64,000 bases of DNA from Armigeres subalbatus (lineage: Eukaryota; Arthropoda; Insecta; Diptera; Culicidae): assembly GCF_024139115.2 (NCBI RefSeq), contig NC_085139.1, positions 101,604,158 to 101,668,157 of the forward strand. Reading direction: 5' to 3'. The position numbers and the translations under genes were made by a program. Shown one piece after another: positions 45,936 to 59,339 of this stretch (positions within the stretch are counted from its first letter, which is position 1; the number at the start of each line of letters is the position of its first letter). A model generated the notes under the pieces. It saw only the letters and a program-made list of their open reading frames with translations. It was not told the DNA's origin and searched no databases.

Positions 45936-48117
45936 TGTAAAATTTCAAATTAAAAAACCATTGACAATTTTTTCTGCTTCCAGCCACTGTGAAGCAATGC
46001 ACTCCTCGGTCCTGGGCAGTTGATCCAATTCGAGGCACGTGAATGTGAGCGGCAGCGGAAAGTAACATTTATATCCTTTCCAATTCCCTGCATAAAGGCA
46101 AGTTCTAACTTGATTTTATTTCATTTTTTTTTCGCAACCTACACACACCTTAGAACGTCTTCCGTGAGTGATAGCGAGCAGAATTTGATGAACCGACAGC
46201 ATAGCATCGTCCCACCATCGCTGGAGCTGAATTTGCATGCAGAAAGGGTAGCAGTCAAGTGGAAAAAAAATGTGAAGTCAACTGCTAGATCAAGTCAAGG
46301 TGTCCGATATGGGACGCGGCGGTGTGGTGGGCCAACAGGAAAAAGCTTGTTGCATTTCTTACCGATTCGTCTTCTTTTGGATGGCTACTTCCGGTATGCT
46401 TGGCTGGGCACATAACAGTTCGATGGATACCGAAGGCACCGGTGTAGTGCAGTGTGCCAGCCGAACCGGAGCCAAGTTGGAATCATGGGTGAATGCACTT
46501 GAAGTTCTGCGATCGGTAGAGTTGGGAGACATTGATCTCAATGATTCTAATTTTGATAGAGCTTTGGTTTTAATTTACCTATTTTTTACGAGCTCTACGT
46601 CAAGGTTGAATAAGAGTATCTCAATTTAACATTTTGCAACTGACCTTGACCTGGAAGTAGTGTTTGACTACAAATTACGTTCTAATTTTAATTTTGATTT
46701 GACTATGTGTTATGATTTTTTTTACGAAGAGTCCTTTTTAGGTATCTGCTGGAAATTCTAAAAAAAAATATCTACCAGATTTTCAGAAAATGTTGTTTCT
46801 TTGATTTCTGGTCTGGGATAGTCTGGTCAGTCTTCAAAAATCAAATGATTTTCAGATTAATCTGTTACAAATTCCTCGAGATTTTTGGAAGTACATATCG
46901 ATTTGTTCCGAGCTTGATGAGAAGATACAAATCAAAATATGCGTCAGCAGACAACAAATGACTCGTTTCAGTGATTTTCTACCCCGCCAAATACTGACAA
47001 AATAACCCCCCGCCACCCAGTACGGAAAGCTCCCCTCTCTTGTACAAAACATTCCGGGAACTGCTCGCATAACTAATAAATTCCAATTAATTATCCCACC
47101 GATTAATCGAGCGAGAAGCGTAAATTCACTTACGCTAATTAATTTATTCTTCACAGGCGCGCCACGACAACGGTGACGACGACGGCGACGAGGCAAAGTT
47201 TTTCCAACCACTGGCGCCGTCGTCACCACCTACCTACCAAGTAAGCAACCTCAGAATGGTTCCGCAATCACCGAGACGAGACGAGACGCTGATGAATTTC
47301 CACCCCGTCAAATATTACGGTGACGGATCTTTTTGCACCGAGCTTTCCTCCCATTGTCGTTGTTGTTTTTGTTGTTGTTATTGCGCGGAACGTTTTCGTT
47401 TCAGTTTTGTTTTCCTCGAAGAATGCGAACTCGAAAGTGGTATAGTTTTTTTCCCTATCCCAATTCAATGAATGAAAAAGAAGAATGGGCGGAATTTTGA
47501 CAGTGGAAAATCGGCGAGAGCCGATGAAAGAATGGGTAAAACAAGGCGCTCCTAAAAATTTACGATAATGGTAACGATTTGTTTTTATTGGATGTGTCTA
47601 ATTTTTTTTTTCACCCTGACACACGAATTTTCACTCCTCTACTCGGGGGAATCGTATTAAGTGGAGCGGAATGCGCCAGACGGAGGCGTGTATCGGGCTA
47701 TTGGGAATCTACAGTCGGAACTAGTTTATGTTGATTTTTCGCGGCAAATAAGAGCTGTTGGAGGAAGGAGACTTTCAGCTGCAGCGTTCGAGAAAATCGA
47801 CTGTGATTGGGAAAATGCCGGCACGGATGTCGAATGGGTAGTTATAGACGTGGGGCGGGCATGAAGTTGGAGACTGACTGCGCTGAAGGATAGAGAGCGA
47901 CATAATGAGTTTGTAAACGATTGAGATATTCGATTTCGTGTCTAATCATGTCCGCACTAATGATCTGCTTTCCGATACGTATTCATTGGAATGGATTTGA
48001 TTCACGGACAAGACTATCATATGTGCTGTCGTACGGCATGAGAGAATTAATTAAGTCAACCATTGGCGATTTGGTGTTGCATGAAGAAGAAAAAGGAACA
48101 TAATCTAACTTGAAGGA
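45936..48117. other. Single-copy spacer between inverted arrays 7 and 8
   Basis: About 2.2 kb between two arrays of one family in opposite orientation. Contains a GAC/CGG-type trinucleotide-rich stretch at 47155-47200 and a GTTGTT-rich stretch at 47355-47385. Open frames at 46300-46629 (plus, 109 codons) and 47661-47864 (plus) are unrecognised and too weak to call. Confidence 0.55.
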
Positions 48118-51100
48118 TTGAAGAACAATCTGCTTCAAGATTCCATTCCATACTTCTGGGAATCTGAAACAGACATCGTTAGATATATGAAAACTTTTCC
48201 TAAAAATATAAAACAGCTTCTTACAAAAAATATGGAAAAAGACCTATCCAACGGCAACAGGCACTCCAGTAATCCGGATATAACGCAGATATTCCCAGAT
48301 AACGCAGCGGATTCCTTCGGACAACTGGAGCAGTTTTCTACGGGATTATAAGGAATATTCCGTTGGGAAACTGAGATAGATTCGGTTATGAATCAGCAAC
48401 AGATTTCGATGAGAATCTGTGGCATATGCCCTGTGAAATCTGAGACAGATTCCGTTACCAAACTGAGGCAATATTCGCTGAGAACTTGAGGCAGATTTCG
48501 TTAGGAATGAGGAAATCGTAGACAAATTCCATGGTGAATCTATCTCCATTAGGAAACTGAGGCAGCATCTGCGGTTGAGAATATGGAGCACTGGAATCTG
48601 CGACAGATGCAGATGGGAATCTGAGACAGCGATGGGAATCTGAGACAGATTCCGTTGAGAATCTGAAACAGATTCCTTTGAGAATCTGAGACAGATTCCG
48701 ATGGGAATCTGACACAAAATTCCGATGAGAATCCCAGACAGATACGGATGGAAATCTGAGACAGATTCCGAAGATAATCTGCAACAGATTCCGATGGGAA
48801 TGTGAGCCAGATTCCGAAAGTAATCCAAGACAGATTCCAATGGACATCTGAGACAGATTCCGTTGGGAATCTGAAACAAATTCCTTTGGAAATCTGAGAC
48901 AAACTTCTATGGAAATTTGAGACAGATTCCAATGGAAATCTGAGACAGATTCCGATGGGAATCTTAGACAGATTCCGATGGGAATCTGAGACAGAATCCG
49001 ATGGGAGTCTGAGACAGATTCCGTTGGAAATCTGAGACAGATTCCGTTGGAAATGTGAGACAGATTCTGCTGGCAATTTGAGACAGATTCCGTTGGCAAT
49101 CTGAGGTAGATTCCGTTGGCGATTTGAGACAGATTCAGTTGGCAATTTATGACAGATTCCGTTGGCAATTTGAGGCAGGTTTCGACTGGAATCTGAGACA
49201 GATTCCGTTGCTAATTTGAGACAGATACCGTTGGCAATTTGAGACAGAATCCGTTGATAATTTTGCAATATTCGCTGAGAACTTGAGGCAGATTCCGATG
49301 GCAATTTGAGGCAGGTTTCGTCTGTAAACTGAGACAAATTCCGTTGGGAATCGGAAATAGATTACGTTGGGAATCGGAAACAGATTCCAATGGGGATTCT
49401 GTGACAGAAAATAAAATAATTTGAGACAGATTCCGTTGAGATTCTGAGACAGATTTCGTTTTAAATCTAAGACAGATTTCGTCGGGAATCTGAGACAGAT
49501 TCCAATTGAAGCCTGAGACAGATTCCGGTGGGAATTTGAAATAGATTCTGAAACAGATTCCTTTGGGATTCCGAGACAGATTCCACTGGGATTCTGAGAC
49601 AGATTTCGTTGCGAATCTGAGACAAGTTCCGTTGGGAAGCTGAGACAGATTCCGTTGGAAATCTGAGACAGATTCCGTTGGGAATCTGAGGCAGATTCCG
49701 TTGGGAATCTGAGACAGATTTCGTTGGCAATTTAAGACAGATTCCGTTGGCAATTTGGGACAGATTCAGTTGGCAATTTGAGAACGAATTCCGTTGTTAA
49801 TTTGAGGCAAGTTTCGTCTGGAAACTGAGACAGATTCCGTTGGGAATCAGAAACAGATTACGTTGGGAATCGGAAACAGATTCCGATGGGAATCTGAGAC
49901 AGTTTCCGTTGGGAATTTGAAATAGATTTTGGAACAGATTCCGTTGGGATTCTGAGAAAGATTTCGTTGGGAATCTGAGACAGATTCCGTTGGCAATTTG
50001 AGAATGATTCCATTGGGAATTTGAGACAGATTCTGTTGTGAATCTGAGACAGATTCCGTTGTAAATCTGAGACAGATTCTGTTGGGTATCTGCGACATAT
50101 TCCGTTGGGAATCTGAGCCAGATTCCGTTGGAAATCCGAGACAGATTCCGTCGGGAATCTGAGACAGATTCCGTTGGAAATTTGAGACAGATTCTGCTGG
50201 CAATTTGAGACACATTCCGTTGCCAATTTGGGACAGATTCCGTTGGGATTCTGAGACAGATTCCGATGGGAATTTGAAATACATTCTGAAACAGATTTCG
50301 TTGGGATTCTGGAACAGATTCCGTTGGGATTCTGAGACAGATTCCGTTTGGATTTTGAGACAGATTTCGTTGGGAATCTGAGACAAATTCCGTTGGCAAT
50401 TTGAGAATGATTCCGTTGGAAATCTGAGACAGATTCCGTTGGGAATCTGAGACAGATTCCGATGGGAATCACAGACAGATTCCGATGGGGATCTCAGACA
50501 GATTCCGATGAGAATTTGAGATAGATTCCGATGGGATTCTGAGACAGATTCCGTTGGGAATTTGAAATTGATTTTGATACAGATTCCGTTTGGATTCTGA
50601 GACAGATTTCGTTGGGAATCTGAGACAGATTCCGTTGGCAATTTGAGAATGATTCCGTTGGGAATCTGAGACAGATTCCGATGGGAATCACAGACAGATT
50701 CCGATGGGAATCACAGACAGATTCCGATGGGGATCTCAGACAGATTCCGATGAGAATCTGAGATAGATTCCGATGGGAATCTGAAACAGATTCCGATGGG
50801 AATCTGAGACAGATTCCGTTGGGAATTTGAAATTGATTCTGAGACAGATTTCGTTGGGAATCTGAGGCAGATTCCGTTGGCAATTTGAGAATGATTCCGT
50901 TGGGAATCTGAGACAGATTCCGATGGGAATCACAGACAGATTCCGATGGGGATCTCAGACAGATTCCGATGAGAATTTGAGATAGATTCCGATGGGAATC
51001 TGAGACAGATTCCATTGGGAATTTGAAATTGATTTTGATACAGATTCCGTTGGGATTCTGAGACAGATTTCGTTGGGAATCTGAGGCAGATTCCGTTGGG

Positions 51101-54100
51101 ATTCTGAGACAGATTCCGTTGGCAATTTTAGACCAATTCCGTTGTGATTCTTAGACAGATTCCGTTGAGATTCTGAGACAGATTTCGTTTTAAATCTGAG
51201 GCAGATTCCGATGGGAGCCTGAGACAGATTCCGATGGGAATCTGAGACAGATTCCGATGGGAATTTGAAATACATTCTGAAACAGATTTCGTTGGGATTC
51301 TAAAACAGATTCCGTTTGGATTCTGAGACAGATTTCGTTGGGAATCTGAGACAGATTCCGTTGGCAATTTGAGAATGATTCCGTTGGGAATCTGAGACAG
51401 ATTCCGATGGGAATCACAGACAGATTCCGATGGGGATCTCAAACAGATTCCGATGAGAATCTGAGATAGATTCCGATGGGAATCTGAGACAGATTCCGTT
51501 GGGAATTTGAAATAGATTTTGAAACAGATTCCGTTGGGAGTCTGAGACAGATTCCGTTGGCAATTTGAGAATGATTCCGTTGGGAATCTGAGACAGATTC
51601 CGATGGGAATCACAGACAGATTCCGATGGGGATCTCAGACAGATTCCGATGAGAATTTGAGATAGATTCCGATGGGAATCTGAGACAGATTCCGATGGGA
51701 ATCTGAGACAGATTCCATTGGGCATTTGAAATTGATTTTGATACAGATTCCGTTGGGATTCTGAGACAGATTTCGTTGGGAATCTGAGGCAGATTCCGTT
51801 GGGATTCTGAGACAGATTCCGTTGGCAATTTTAGACCAATTCCGTTGTGATTCTGAGACAGATTCCGTTGAGATTCTGAGACAGATTTCGTTTTAAATCT
51901 GAGACAGATTCCGATGGGAGCCTGAGACAGATTCCGATGGGAATCTGAGACAGATTCCGATGGGAATTTGAAATACATTCTGAAACAGATTTCGTTGGGA
52001 TTCTAAAACAGATTCCGTTGGGATTCTGAGACAGATTCCGTTTGGATTTTGAGACAGATTTCGTTGGGAATCTGAGACAGATTCCGTTGGCAATTTGAGA
52101 ATGATTCCGTTGGGAATCTGAGACAGATTCCGATGGGAATCTGAGACAGATTCCGATGGGAATCTGAGACAGATTCCGTTGGGAATCTGAGACAGATTCC
52201 GTTGGGAATCTGAGACAGATTCCGTTGGGAATCTGAGACAGATTCCGTTGGGAAGCTGAGACAGATTCCGTTGGAAATTTGAGACAAATTCTGCTGGCAA
52301 TTTGAGACACATTCCGTTGGCAATTTGGGACAGATTCCGTTGGCAATTTGAGGCAGGTTTCGTCTGGAATCTGAGACAGATTCCGTTGAGATTCTGAGCC
52401 AGATTTCGTTGGGAATCTGAGACAAATTTCGTTTGGAATCTGAGATAGATTCCGTTGGGATTCTGAGACAGATTTCGTTGGGAATCTGAGACAGATTCCG
52501 TTGAGATTCTGAGACAGATTTCGTTTTAAATCTGAAACAGATTTCGATGGGAGCCTGAGACAGATTTCGATGGGAGCCTGAGGCAGATTCCGATGGGAGC
52601 CTGAGACAGATTCCGATGGGAATCTGAGACAGATTCCGTTGGGATTCTGAGACAGATTTCGTTGGGAATCTGAGACAGATTCCGTTGGCAATTTGAGAAT
52701 GATTCCGTTGGGAATCTGAGACAGATTCCGATGGGAATCTCAGACAGATTCCGATGAGAATCTGAGACAGATTCCGATGGGAATCTGAAACAGATTCCGA
52801 TGGGAATCTGAGACAGATTCCGTTGGGAATCTGAGACAGATTCCGTTGGCAATTTGGGACAGATTCCGTTGGCAATTTGAGGCAGGTTTCGTCTGGAATC
52901 TGAGACAGATTCCGTTGAGATTCTGAGCCAGATTTCGTTGGGAATCTGAGACAAATTTCGTTTGGAAACTGAGACAGATTCCGTTGGGATTCTGAGACAG
53001 ATTTTGTTGGGAATCTGAGACAAATTTCGTTTGGAATCTGAGATAGATTCCGTTGGGAATCTGAGACAGATTCCGTTGTGATTCTGGGACAGATTCCGTT
53101 GAGATTCTGAGACAGATTTCGTTTTAAATCTAAGATAGATTTCGTCGGGAATATGAGACAGATTCCGATGGGAGCCTGAGACAGATTCCGATGGGAATCT
53201 GAGACAGATTCCGATGGGAATTTGAAATAGATTTTGAAACAGATTCCGTTGGGAATCTGAGACAGATTCCGTTGGCAATTTGAGAATGATTCCGTTGGCA
53301 ATTTGAGAATGATTCCGTTGAGAATCTGAGACAGATTCCGATGGGAATCACAGACAGATTCCGATGGGGATCTCAGACAGATTCCGATGAGAATCTTAGA
53401 TAGATTCCGATGGGAATCTGAAACAGATTCCGATGAGAATCTGAGACAGATTCCGTTGGGAATTTGAAATTGATTTTGATACAGATTCCGTTGGGATTCT
53501 GAGACAGATTTCGTTGGGAATCTGAGGCAGATTCCGTTGGCAATTTGAGAATGATTCCGTTGGGAATCTGAGACAGATTCCGATGGGAATCTGAGACAAA
53601 ATTTCGTTGGGAATCTGAGACAGATTCCGTTGGCAATTTGAGAATGATTCCGTTGGGAATCTGAGACAGATTCCGATGGGAATCTCAGACAGATTCTGAT
53701 GGGAATCTCAGACAGATTCCGATGAGAATCTGAGACAGATTCCGATGGGGTTCTGAGACAGATTCCGATGGGAATTTGAAATAGATTTTGAAACAGATTC
53801 CGTTGGGATTCTGAGACAGATTTCGTTGGGAATCTGAGGCAGATTCCGTTGGCAATTTGAGAATGATTCCGTTGGGAATCTGAGACAGATTCCGATGGGA
53901 ATCTCAGACAGATTCCGATGAGAATCTGAGACAGATTCCGATGAGAATCTGAGACAGATTCCGATGGGGTTCTGAGACAGATTCCGTTGGCAATTTGAGA
54001 ATGATTCCGTAGGGAATCTGAGACAGATTCCGATGGGAATCTGAAACAAAATTTCGTTGGGAATCTGAGACAGATTCCGTTGGCAATTTGAGAGTGATTC

Positions 54101-55765
54101 CGTTGGGAATCTGAGACAGATTCCGATGGGAATCTCAGACAGATTCTGATGGGAATCTCAGACAGATTCCGATGAGAATCTGAGACAGATTCCGATGGGG
54201 TTCTGAGACAGATTCCGATGAGAATCTGAGACAGATTCCGATGGGGTTCTGAGACAGATTTCGTTGGGAATCTGAGACAGATTCCGTTGGCAATTTGAGA
54301 ATGATTCCGTTGGGAATCTGAGACAGATTCCGATGGGAATCTGAGACAAAATTTCGTTGGGAATCTGAGACAGATTCCGTTGGCAATTTGAGAATGATTC
54401 CGTTGGGAATCTGAGACAGATTCCGATGGGAATCTCAGACAGATTCCGATGAGAATCTCAGATAGATTCCGATGAGAATCTAAGACAGATTCCGATGGGA
54501 ATCTGAGACAGATTCCGTTGGGATTCTTAGACAGATTTCGTTGGGAATCTGAGACAGATTCCGTTGGGAACCTGAGACAGATTCCGATGGGAATCTGAGA
54601 CAGATTCCGATGGGAATCTGAGACAGATTCCGATGGGAATCTGAGACAGATTCCGTTGGGAATCTGAGACAGATTCCGTTGAGAATCTGAGACAGATTCC
54701 GATGGGGTTCCGAGACAGATTCCGATGGGGTTCTGAGACAGATTTCGTTGGGAATCTGAGACAGATTCCGTTGGCAATTTGAGAATGATTCCGTTGGGAA
54801 TCTGAGACAGATTCCGATGGGAATCTGAGACAAAATTTCGTTGGGAATCTGAGACAGATTCCGTTGGCAGTTTGAGAATGATTCCGTTGGGAATCTGAGA
54901 CAGATTTCGATGGGAATCTCAGACAGATTCCGATGAGAATCTAAGACAGATTCCGATGAGGATCTAAGACAGATTCCGATGAGAATCTAAGACAGATTCC
55001 GATGGGAATCTGAAACAGATTCCATTGGAAATCAGAAACAGATTCCGTTGGGAATCTGAGACAGATTCAGTTGGGAATCTGAGACAGATTCCGTTGGGAT
55101 TCTGAGACAGATTCCGTTGGGATTCTGAGCTAGATTTCGTTGGGAATCTGAGACAGATTCTGTTGGGAGTCTGAGACAGATTCCGTTGGGAATCTGAGAC
55201 AGATTCCGTTGGGAATCTGAGACAGATTCCGTTGGGAATCTGAGACAGATTCCGTTGGGAATTTGAGACAGATTCCGTTGGGAAACTGAGACAGATTCCG
55301 TTGGGAAACTGAGACAGATTGCGATGGATATCTGAGACAGATTCCGTTGGGAATCTGAGACAGATTCCGTTGAGAATCTGAGACAGATTTCGTTAGGAAT
55401 CTGAGACAGATTACGCTGGGAATCTGAGACAGATTCTGTTGGGAATCGGAGACAGATTCCGTTGGGAATCGGAGACAGATTCCGTTGGGAATCGAAGACA
55501 GATTCCGTTGGGAATCTGATATAAATTCCGTTGGGAATCTGAAAATGATTCCGATGGTAGTTTCAGACAGGAAATTTGGGGCAGTTACTTTTGAAAAACT
55601 GAATTAGATTCCGATGGAAATCGGAGGCAGATTCCGTTGTGAATCTGAGAACGGTTTCGTTGTCAATCAGAGACTAACTCTGTTTGGAATCTGAGAAAGG
55701 TTTCGTTGGAAAGTTGAGAAAGATTCCGTTGATAGTCCAAGAGAGATTCGGTTTGGAATCTGGTG
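48118..55765 (-). repeat. 23-bp dyad minisatellite, array 8 (minus orientation of array 7 family)
   Basis: About 7.6 kb, roughly 330 units: arms CAGATTCC and GGAATCTG around GTTG, with linker AGA. The centre GTTG is the reverse complement of the array 7 centre CAAC. Frequent variants are GATG and GTTGGCAATTTGAG-type units. Higher-order organisation is visible: a four-unit block of about 91 bp marked by TTGAGAATGATTCC recurs in pairs (53547/53638, 53997/54088, 54296/54387, 54780/54871), and a block of about 500 bp is repeated with a 703-bp offset. Both edges decay (48118-48360, 55560-55765). The minus strand is stop-free in all frames, giving frames up to 924 codons; I infer no gene. Confidence 0.97.
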
Positions 55766-56052
55766 CAGTTTTTTAAACCGGGATAATACTGTATTGAAAT
55801 CTACTTCTTTATTTTTATATTTTTGTATATGATACCCGCTTAAGGTTTGATACCGGATTGGAAACTAACGTGTAAACAAATTCTATTGCTTCCCGCCTTC
55901 ACGACAAATTCAAATCCAAAAATATTTGGATGTGGAATTAATTGGTCAATGGCCATATACAAACGAAAAATGTCTATTTTTGAGTATCTCGAAGGGTAAA
56001 ATCTGTTGAAACATATAGAAGGTACGCAAGATAACGTAAGATATACGCAGAG

Positions 56053-56179
56053 TACGTCACACTTTTATGGGAAAGGGGGGATGGGGGCTCGAGAAGCTTG
56101 ACGATCAATACAAAAATGTTAGAGAATTGATACAAAAAGCTTGACAAAAAGGGGAAATCACCATTTTTTGCGTGACGTA
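56053..56179. mobile_element. Small MITE with TACGTCAC termini
   Basis: Inverted ends TACGTCACAC (56053-56062) and GCGTGACGTA (56170-56179) enclose about 127 bp containing a G-rich run, two TTGATACAAAAAGCTTGACA-like halves and AAAAGGGGAAA. No clear target duplication was found. From memory, related short sequences are widespread in mosquito genomes. Confidence 0.65.
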
Positions 56180-56915
56180 GTTTATTAATCTTCCAAGATC
56201 ATTTAACCCTCTACCGCCCAACACCGCGTTTAGATAGGGTACTTTGATTATTTTTTGTAATTTTCGGTGTTCAGAAATCGAAAAGGTGTTGATGTCGATC
56301 AATAATATAAACTTCAATGCATGTTTAAATGTGGTTTAAAGTTAACTTCCAAAATTCTACGCATAAATACGTAAAAAAATATTGAAGCAATTTTTTGTTC
56401 CTCGTGTACCTTTGAAGAGTGAAATATTTGTAGTTTAGTACTTTTCCACAACTAATCTTATTCAATAGGCTATATTGGTGAATGATACACTCTAAAAAAT
56501 GTATCCAACTATTGACACGAAAAATAAAAATTTAAAATTTGCAATAAATCAAATTTGAATAAGAATTTTCGAACCCTCAGTATGTTGAAAAATAAAAAAA
56601 TGAGGAGATTCAAGAAATTATTTTATTGGATGAAAAACTCGAAAAACAAAATTCTAAAAAAATCAAAATGTGAAATTGATGAAATTGCGAATTAAAAATT
56701 TTTATTGCCCAAAACGTGTTCAGATCGATTTTAGAAAGCAAAATAGTGATTTTGAGCGAAAACAAAAAATTGGGTTGTAGAGGGTTAAGAAAGTTGTAGA
56801 TGATAGGCATAGCTTTAATTCAATTGTTGTTGCAATGAATTTTGTCATTCCACTCAATCTGAATTATTTTCCAGAGATCTTAGCATGAGAATTATGAATA
56901 CTAGTTGACCGATGG

Positions 56916-57146
56916 GGCCTTCCTTAGCTGTGCGGTAAGAAGCCCGAAATTTTCGGATTGGAAATTGTCTCGACTTCCCTGGGCATAAAAGTATCATCGT
57001 GTTAGCCTCATGATATATGAATGCAAAAATTAGAAACGAGGCTTAGAAATTTCGCAGTTAATAACTGTGGAAGTGCTGAATGAACACTGTTGCGAGGTGG
57101 CAATGTCCCAGTGCGGGATGTAATGCCAATACGAAGAAGATGAACA
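56916..57146 (+). mobile_element. Feilai-like SINE lacking box B, with 13-bp target duplication
   Basis: It begins GGCCTTCCTTAGCTGTGCGG (box A side), then passes after GTAAGAAGC directly to TTTTCGGATTGGAAATTG, omitting the roughly 65-bp segment with the anticodon region and box B that is present in the 15017-15313 copy. The body (CTCGACTTCCCTGGGC, TTAATAACTGTGGAAGTGC) and an A/G-rich tail GAAGAAGATGAAC follow. AGTTGACCGATGG flanks both sides (56903-56915 and 57147-57159). Confidence 0.88.
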
Positions 57147-59339
57147 AGTTGACCGATGGATTTTAAGACACTTTAGTTATTCTTAAAGCTTTAAATTTCA
57201 ATATATTTTTGTTATTACTATTATTTATTTTCATTGAAAAAAAAGTGAATTGAATTTCTAGTTGCATTTGTTTTTCGCCATTTAGAGGTAGGAAGTATCT
57301 GAATTTGTGACGAAAGGCTACGATGGGGTAGGAGGGGCTTAAAAATGGACAAAATTGCTTCAAATTTGCTTCAGTGGAAAAAAGTGGAAATGTAACTAGC
57401 TTCAAATTTGTCCCAATATTTGTTTCACATTAGTATTATGTCAATGATTACTCTATCTTATTAAACTGTTTTTAATTGCTAAGATTCCTGCTCGAAAAAT
57501 TGCTCTTCCACAGTACTTAACAGAGAAAACAATTCCAGAATGATTTCGAATCCATCGCAAACCGAATTCAAGTATTTATTTGCCGGAACTTTGCAAGCAT
57601 TCCCATTTTCTCACTTTAACGTAATTTGTCTCACACCCCTCATGGTTGCGAACACATTCCATTAAACACCGGTCAGACCAGCCAGACAAACAGACCCACC
57701 TGTTTGAAAAGAGCTCTTGAAAAACAAAAAGCACAACTCCCATCACAGCGCAATTTCTCCTCATATCTGGAAATCATCTCACGTACTCGAAACTATCCCC
57801 GCGCAAGCCAAAGAAAACAGTCATTCTAGCAGCCCCACCGCAACTTTTCTTTCCGCCTGCCGAGATGATCAACCAGTGCCACCAGCACCGCACCGACTGA
57901 CTGTTGCGTTGGTTCTTTGGAAACACTTGGATACCATCAAGAAGGGGAAAATCGTTTATCTCTGCCGTCGTGTGGACGGAAGATGATTGCAGGACCGAAC
58001 AGTCATCGCCATCGCTGCTGCCGTGAACTCTGGACGTGACCATATTTCGGACCAGCCAGCACGTCCCAATGCCTTAATCGAATAACGATTTGATCCGTAG
58101 AGTACCTCAATCCAACGGAATCCACTCGCTTTTTTGCCGTTTTTGTAGATATTAAATTTTAGAACCCAATTCGCCCGAGCCATTGCAGCAACAAGCTTGT
58201 CAACATGTACTTTGATTCCGAGTTGGCCCTTGGCCAAGAAAGGAAATCTCAACAGCTGCTCGCTGCCCCTTACTCTGTGCTCTGCTATCGAGCGTCTACA
58301 ATCTGCTGCGCGTCGCGCATTTCGACTGAATGGTTCGCCGGCAATGTATCCGATTAATTACGGAATCGGTCGTCGGTGATGCCGGTGACGATGACATGTG
58401 TTTTGCTCGACATTTTGGTCGCTGTTGAGTGAATCACACCTCAGCGAGACGCCACCAGCGTTGAGTGATTAGGATTCATGTCGATCAAAGGGCGATCGGG
58501 CGATTGATTAGTCATTTTATTCAACTTCCATTTAGATGGAACGAAACAAATCGGTTATACCTGGACCTTGAACAGGTGTGAATTTCTGCAAAGTTCCTTA
58601 TTTTGACAATGAAGCAATATTTTATTTTTACTATGAAGCAAAATAAATTGAAATTTCTTATGAGCACCATCCTTGCAACAATGTGGAAATATCTCATTAA
58701 ATCACACAAAATCAACTCAGGCTTTCAAAAGTCATATATTTCATATCCAATGACCTGACTATACGGTTTTAATTAGCCGACTGCCATCCAACAGCCATAA
58801 CGACAATCGTACACATTGCTGAAAGAAAGATGAGTTAACCGCGAATGGACCAAACAGAAAAAAAAACTGTCGTATGTCACAGTTTCGAATTCTTGTCAAT
58901 CATCAAAGTACCATGACTGTGACAATCACGAAGACGACGGCGAGGAGGACGATCGACGTCTCGGTGAAATGGAGACCGATCCCAACCGTGTGACAGCAGT
59001 GCAGAGTGGCAGCGCTTGCGATACTGAACTCACTAAAAATAAAATCTCGTAATTAGCTATTATTATTCATCAAGTTCTTTGATTGGAAATAAATCGCCCA
59101 TCTTCCCACATGGACTGTGTGGCGCAAGTCATTATCGTGAGTGATCATCATGTTTTGTAGATATGCATATCTTTACTGTGCTTATTTGAATTAGCGTTAA
59201 ATTAAATGATCTTCAAAAACATCGAAAATGTCAAATAATAAACGATCTATAAAATCTGCTCCGTTCAAATAGATTTGTTGAAAATGGAAGATTGTCATGA
59301 CAGTAGCTTCTTGGGCTTGAGCTCATCCCTTTCCACGGT

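Larger units (their letters stand above)
55766..59339. other. Non-repetitive spacer with two small mobile elements
   Basis: About 3.6 kb, AT-rich up to 57500 and more GC-balanced from 57600 to 59050. Contains a MITE at 56053-56179 and a SINE at 56916-57146. Short frames on both strands at 57560-58380 overlap each other and are not recognised. Confidence 0.5.

Noticed and set aside
46300..46629. 109-codon plus-strand frame in the spacer between arrays 7 and 8
   Set aside because: Composition is less biased than other frames, but there is no recognisable domain and no clear splice or start context; the C-terminal part is AT-rich and looks random.
52003..54777. 924-codon open frame on the minus strand
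   Set aside because: It lies wholly inside array 8. All three minus frames are open because the 23-bp unit lacks stops, and the product is only a 23-residue repeat with no signal, domain or non-repetitive part.
57560..58380. Overlapping frames on both strands of about 60-98 codons
   Set aside because: Mutually overlapping on opposite strands with no recognisable domain; likely chance in a GC-balanced stretch.
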